DNA of 64,000 nt from Bacteroidales bacterium (GTDB taxonomy: Bacteria > Bacteroidota > Bacteroidia > Bacteroidales > Muribaculaceae): NCBI GenBank assembly GCA_015061005.1, contig SUXJ01000009.1, positions 1 through 64,000 of the forward strand, written 5' to 3'. The position numbers and the translations under genes were made by a program. Numbering within the stretch: position 1 is the stretch's first letter; every line of letters starts with the position of its first letter. Positions 60,845 to 64,000 of this stretch are shown in pieces. The notes under the pieces are model-generated. The model saw nothing but the letters and a program-made list of their open reading frames with translations, searched no databases and had not been told where the DNA came from.

Positions 60845-60874
60845 CAAAAATAGGTAAAAAAGGATGGGAGCAAA
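60845..60874 (-). promoter_or_regulatory. Promoter of the receiver-rnhB pair
   Basis: On the minus strand TATTTTTG (60845-60852), with TTTG (60871-60874) at an 18-base spacer. The ATG lies 7 bases after the box, so the mRNA should be leaderless. Confidence 0.6.
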
Positions 60875-60907
60875 GTATGTGTAACCGTTTTGTATTCATT
60901 TTTTAAC

Positions 60908-61624
60908 TTATATTAAACGCGTTGAAGCAAGGGTAAGCACTGATATACGAATCCCGGGCGATTCCTTTGACAGAGCTTCGCAGCATGCATAGAGGGTGGC
61001 ACCGGTCGTTGCGATGTCATCAATAATGAGAATGTGGTTCAGTCCTTTTAGAGAACCGGCTTTGGCGGCGAATACGTTTTTTGTGGCAGCTTGTCGCTGA
61101 CTGCCGGTCATGCGCGTTTGGGAGGAATGATAGCGGGATTTCAGGGTGTCGCAGATGGGCAGGTTTGTTGCTTGGCTTATTCCTTTTGCAATATAGTAGC
61201 TTTGATTATATCCTCGGCGGCATTTGCGCCAAAAGTTCAATGGAACCGGAGTGACTGCATCGATGTCGCAGAAAAAATCAGTGGATTTGAGGATTTCGGC
61301 ATATTCACGGGCAAGGAGTTGAGCAAGTCGAGGTCGTCCATGATATTTTGCTTCGTGGAGAATCTTGGCATGAGGGCTTTGGCGGTGGTAGTAGAAAAAG
61401 GCAGTGGCGCGTTCAACGGGTATGAGTCCGTTGAGCTTGCTACGCATCTCGTTGTCGGTCGGCGAGAGGTGGAAATTAGTGATAGGTAGGGATAGCCGGC
61501 ATGACAAACACATGGTGTGTTCTCCGCTAATCAAGACTTTTCCGCAGCATGGACATAATTCCGGAAAAAGCACCGACAGAATGCCTTCAAGAAGTTTGTG
61601 AGTCAGTCGTTGCTTTCGCGCCAT
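60908..61624 (-). CDS. comF: ComF-family phosphoribosyltransferase-like protein
   Basis: The 238-residue ComF/GntX-type protein has an N-terminal zinc-ribbon-like CPCCGKVLISGEHTMCLSC and a C-terminal phosphoribosyltransferase fold with the PRPP loop ILIIDDIATTGATLY. ComF proteins act in the cytoplasm in DNA uptake during natural transformation, probably with a helicase or primase. The gene is the last of prmC-recX-comF and overlaps recX by 22 bases. Competence of this organism is not shown by this gene alone. Confidence 0.9.
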   Translation of the reverse strand: MARKQRLTHKLLEGILSVLFPELCPCCGKVLISGEHTMCLSCRLSLPITNFHLSPTDNEMRSKLNGLIPVERATAFFYYHRQSPHAKILHEAKYHGRPRLAQLLAREYAEILKSTDFFCDIDAVTPVPLNFWRKCRRGYNQSYYIAKGISQATNLPICDTLKSRYHSSQTRMTGSQRQAATKNVFAAKAGSLKGLNHILIIDDIATTGATLYACCEALSKESPGIRISVLTLASTRLI

Positions 61625-62082
61625 GATTCGTCTTGTATGAATTCTTGCACAAGGCTTGGCTCATAGCCTCGATTTATGGCAAAACGGGCAAGTTTCATTT
61701 TTGCTTCATAGGTTAGTGGCGAGGGTAAGGAACGCGCTTTGGCTCGCAGCGCCGCCAGCAAGTTGGCGCAGTAGCGTTCTGAATCAATGTTTTCGGCAAG
61801 TGCAGTTTCTATAATGTCGGAGTCAATGCGTTTCATTCGAAGAGAGTTGCGGATTTTAAGCACACCCCATCGGGCGTTATACAGACGATCGCGCACCCAT
61901 ATTCCGGCAAATCGCTCGTCGTCGATGAATCGTTCGTTGACCAATCGTTGCACAATCTTAATGGCGGCATCAGAGGGTATGCCCCAAAGACGTAGCTTTT
62001 CGAGGGCTTCGCCTGTGCATAATTCGCTTGTGGCGCATCGTTCAGCAAGTTTTGAGTAGGCTTGGTCAGCAGATAGGGTCAT
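61603..62082 (-). CDS. recX: Regulatory protein RecX
   Basis: RecX binds RecA filaments and limits their activity. The 159-residue protein is made of three-helix repeats with FIDDERFAGIWVRDRLYNARWG, the most conserved RecX segment, and IDSDIIETALAENID. RecA is not nearby. The frame overlaps prmC by 17 bases and comF by 22 bases, which groups a release-factor methylase, a RecA modulator and a DNA-uptake protein in one transcript. Confidence 0.9.
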   Translation of the reverse strand: MTLSADQAYSKLAERCATSELCTGEALEKLRLWGIPSDAAIKIVQRLVNERFIDDERFAGIWVRDRLYNARWGVLKIRNSLRMKRIDSDIIETALAENIDSERYCANLLAALRAKARSLPSPLTYEAKMKLARFAINRGYEPSLVQEFIQDESWRESND

Positions 62083-62881
62083 AAATGGCGAATCGGTCTT
62101 TGCCGAACGAGTCTTTAATGATTTGAGCGTCCTTAAATTGAGCTGCGCAGAGTGGATTTATCTCAAAATAAAGGGCTTTTGAGTGGTGGCGAGCGTATTG
62201 CACAATTGCATCGTAGAATCGCATCGGGTCGGAGTCGGGCACGAACAGGGCGGAGTGAGGCTCGTGGTTCAGCACGTGTGGCTCCATTTCGGCGCGTTCG
62301 CTGTCGAGCACATAAGGCGGATTGCTGACAATGATGTCGAAGCGGTCGGGTAGGTGAAGATTAAGAATGTCGGCGTTGATGAAGTTGATTTTGACGCGAT
62401 AGTCAGCGGCGTTTTGGCGAGCTATTTCCAATGCCGCTTCGGAAATGTCAACGGCAGTGATTTGTGGGAATTTCAGTGCCCGTGCCAAGGCAATCGCTAT
62501 GCAGCCGCTGCCTGTTCCGAGGTCGAGGATGCGTAGGTCGCGGCGTTGGCGGTAGCGGTCGGTAATTATGTCAACGAGTTCGGCGGTTTCCGGACGCGGA
62601 ATCAGTGTTGCCGGGTTTACTTTAAGGTTGAGGCCGCAGAAGCGAGCTTGACCGAGGATATATTGAATCGGTTCATCGGCGAGTAATCGGCGAGTGATGT
62701 CGTGAATCTTGGGGGGGATAAAGTCCGGGAGCTCGCGTTCGGGATTTACAATGACATCAATCGGGCGCAGCAGCATCACCTCTTCGAATATGATGCGCAT
62801 AAGTGCACGCGTTTCTCCCGAGCCGAAGCGTGGCTCAAGTTGAGTGCGCAGCGTATCGGATATTTGCCCTATCGTTGCCAT
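62066..62881 (-). CDS. prmC: Peptide chain release factor N5-glutamine methyltransferase
   Basis: PrmC methylates the glutamine of the GGQ motif in release factors RF1 and RF2. The 271-residue protein has the SAM-binding LRILDLGTGSGCIAIALA motif and the substrate-binding NPPY at 187-190. The N-terminal helical domain has YILGQARFCGLNLKVNP. It is the first gene of prmC-recX-comF. No promoter box is visible in the 64-base gap upstream, which holds the terminator of the cysteine-rich lipoprotein gene. Confidence 0.95.
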   Translation of the reverse strand: MATIGQISDTLRTQLEPRFGSGETRALMRIIFEEVMLLRPIDVIVNPERELPDFIPPKIHDITRRLLADEPIQYILGQARFCGLNLKVNPATLIPRPETAELVDIITDRYRQRRDLRILDLGTGSGCIAIALARALKFPQITAVDISEAALEIARQNAADYRVKINFINADILNLHLPDRFDIIVSNPPYVLDSERAEMEPHVLNHEPHSALFVPDSDPMRFYDAIVQYARHHSKALYFEINPLCAAQFKDAQIIKDSFGKDRFAIYDPIC

Positions 62882-62896
62882 TTTTAGTAAGAATAA

Positions 62897-62922
62897 CCGG
62901 ACCTGACAAACGTCAAGTCCGG
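62897..62922 (-). terminator. Terminator after the cysteine-rich lipoprotein gene
   Basis: An 11-bp stem with one mismatch (62897-62907 with 62912-62922) has a 4-base loop. On the minus strand it is followed by TTATTCTTA, a weak T-rich tract, so some read-through into prmC is possible. Confidence 0.65.
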
Positions 62923-62945
62923 CTATGTTGGATTTACATATTAAA

Positions 62946-63323
62946 TTAGTTTTCAGCTACTGCTTCGGTTGCTACTGTCTCAGCGCATTCTGCCTTGGGG
63001 CATTCTTTGGCTTTGGGGCATTCAGCTTTTTTGGGGCATTCTTTGCATTCACCGGCCTTGGGGCATTCAGCTTTGCAGTTAGCTTTGCATTCTGCTCTGC
63101 ATTCAGCGTTTTGGTCGCAAGCAACGCAAGGGCATTCGGCGCATTCAGCAGCTTTAGGACATTCGGCACAATCTGCTTTGGGGCATTCTGCCTGTTGAGC
63201 GCATTGAGTTGCTTCGGTAGTTTCAGTAGCGGTTGCTTCTTCAGCGGGTTTGGTTTCGGAACCGGTGCAAGCTGCGAGTGCAAATGAGGCAGCAACTGCG
63301 AGCATTAAGAGGTACTTTTTCAT
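62946..63323 (-). CDS. Cysteine-rich repeat lipoprotein
   Basis: I do not recognise a named family. The 125-residue protein has a lipoprotein signal (LAAC, C19), a short Thr/Glu-rich spacer, and then about 75 residues with 17 cysteines in short repeats of the form xECPKA, for example AECPKADCAECPKA and KECPKKAECPKAKECPKA. Lys and Glu alternate between the cysteines. The tail AETVATEAVAEN is acidic and free of Cys. The pattern could bind metal ions (metallothionein-like) or form disulfides in the periplasm; neither is shown. It has its own promoter and terminator. The low-complexity repeats could vary in number between strains. Confidence 0.75.
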   Translation of the reverse strand: MKKYLLMLAVAASFALAACTGSETKPAEEATATETTEATQCAQQAECPKADCAECPKAAECAECPCVACDQNAECRAECKANCKAECPKAGECKECPKKAECPKAKECPKAECAETVATEAVAEN

Positions 63324-63369
63324 TTTGTTTGGTAAATTAGTTATAGGTTAGTCTAAGATTTGACGTCGG

Positions 63370-63399
63370 CAAATATATGGTAAATTTTCCAAAAAACAA
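63370..63399 (-). promoter_or_regulatory. Promoter of the cysteine-rich lipoprotein gene
   Basis: On the minus strand TATATTTG (63370-63377) with TTG (63397-63399) at a 19-base spacer. The leader is about 40 bases. Confidence 0.65.
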
Positions 63400-63415
63400 G
63401 TATGATTGAATATTT

Positions 63416-64000
63416 TTAAAAATTATTCACATTGATTTTAGTGACGCTATTTCCGCTTTTAACAATGGCTATTCCGGGGGAAAGGGCGATTTTGCCTTTT
63501 CCCGACGCGATTCGTATGCCTTGGAGATTGTAGATTTCAACTTCTTCGTTGGCATAAATTCCGCCATTGGTGTAAATAAACCCGTTTGAGGACATTTCGG
63601 GTGATTCTATGGCATCAGTGATCAGGTCGGTTTCAATAAAGCTGAATTGGCAACCGGTGTCGGTAGTGTTATCGCCCCCGCCCCAGTTGAATACGTTAAA
63701 ACCATGAGTGTTATTGTTTGTTTGGTTAAATTGGCATGAACCGTTTACAATAATTACGTGGCCTTCAGTTGCCGCCGGTTTCAGTTCCCAACCCGAAGCC
63801 GGAGCGGTTGCGCCGGTTTTGATTTGCGAGTTGTTTGGAGCCGAGGTGTTGATGTAGTTTCCGGTAGTGTAGTTCACGATGTTATATGTGCCGTCTTCGC
63901 GTTGTTCGAAAGTCCATGCAGACGATTCGGATTTTTCGGTTGCACCGTGCAGCCCTCCGTTTATCTCCGTAGGGAAGCGATTTCCGCGCAGTGAACTGCA
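63416..64000 (-). CDS. C-terminal part of a secreted protein with LQG-type tail (partial)
   Basis: The frame is open to the window edge, so the gene starts beyond 64000; 194 C-terminal residues are visible. A GTG at 63877 is not needed as a start because the frame continues upstream without a stop. The body is Thr/Asn/Gly-rich and resembles beta-helix or surface proteins (for example DGTYNIVNYTTGNYINTS). The end has VEIYNLQGIRIASGKGKIAL then SPGIAIV, which resembles the type IX-like C-terminal tails of Bacteroidetes and matches the tail type of the protein at 2913-4670. The function cannot be told from this part. Confidence 0.7.
   Translation of the reverse strand, partial: CSSLRGNRFPTEINGGLHGATEKSESSAWTFEQREDGTYNIVNYTTGNYINTSAPNNSQIKTGATAPASGWELKPAATEGHVIIVNGSCQFNQTNNNTHGFNVFNWGGGDNTTDTGCQFSFIETDLITDAIESPEMSSNGFIYTNGGIYANEEVEIYNLQGIRIASGKGKIALSPGIAIVKSGNSVTKINVNNF

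Noticed and set aside
62995..63198. Plus-strand frame rich in Gly-His-Ser opposite the cysteine-rich lipoprotein
   Set aside because: It is the mirror of the repeated codons of the real gene. It has no promoter or signal peptide and a repetitive composition.

Overview
The window looks like a chromosomal segment of a gut Bacteroidales bacterium, most likely close to the Muribaculaceae. The evidence is many promoters of the Bacteroidetes type (TTTG, about 20 bases, then TAnnTTTG), almost no Shine-Dalgarno sequences, lipoproteins with DUF4493 and PCMD-like domains, a BACON plus M60 mucinase-like protein, C-terminal LQGRR-type tails, and the ExbB-ExbD-ExbD-TonB gene order. The genus cannot be fixed from the sequence alone.

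Layout. 0-7.7 kb (minus strand): ppdK, then a two-gene secreted unit (M60 peptidase and a tail-bearing secreted protein). 7.8-17 kb (plus): a DEAD-box helicase, a BspA-like LRR protein, then yqeY-serS-ilvD-ilvB-ilvN-acyl-ACP thioesterase, with ilvC absent. 17-30.4 kb: the classical translation and transcription block, tRNA-Thr/Tyr/Gly/Thr-tuf-tRNA-Trp-secE-nusG-rplK-rplA-rplJ-rplL-rpoB-rpoC, closed by a strong terminator. 30.6-35.2 kb: a small surface-glycan patch (GT2, rlmN, two broken glycosyltransferase genes, GT4). 35.2-41.7 kb (minus): typA, a 700-base repeat-rich intergenic region, then hflX - DAHP synthase/chorismate mutase - tyrA - menA. 41.8-49.5 kb (plus): nrnA-DUF4827-glmM-NlpC/P60, then exbB-exbD-exbD-tonB. 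49.5-52.2 kb: an overlapping three-gene cassette (ArnT-like GT-C transferase, GT2, LAB_N membrane protein). 52.3-53.7 kb: an AAA_14/DUF4143 ATPase. 53.8-59.8 kb: three DUF4493 lipoproteins in a row. 59.9-63.3 kb (minus): prmC-recX-comF, a degenerate receiver protein with rnhB, and a cysteine-rich lipoprotein. The window ends inside a secreted protein gene.

Genes that work together: isoleucine/valine synthesis beside seryl-tRNA synthetase; chorismate use (tyrosine and menaquinone branches) in one operon; the TonB energising complex; and a probable lipid-linked sugar transfer pathway at 49.5-52.2 kb.

The observations most worth a second look are: (1) several genes whose ATG lies only 5-10 bases after the -7 box, so their mRNAs should be leaderless; (2) promoter -7 boxes or -33 boxes built out of stop codons or terminator U-tracts; (3) a truncated GT2 gene abutting a frameshifted GT61 gene; (4) a small lipoprotein with 17 cysteines in CPKA-like repeats; (5) the ArnT-GT2-LAB_N cassette; and (6) the typA-menA intergenic region with tandem repeats, a 17-bp inverted repeat and a G-quadruplex motif next to an orphan promoter.
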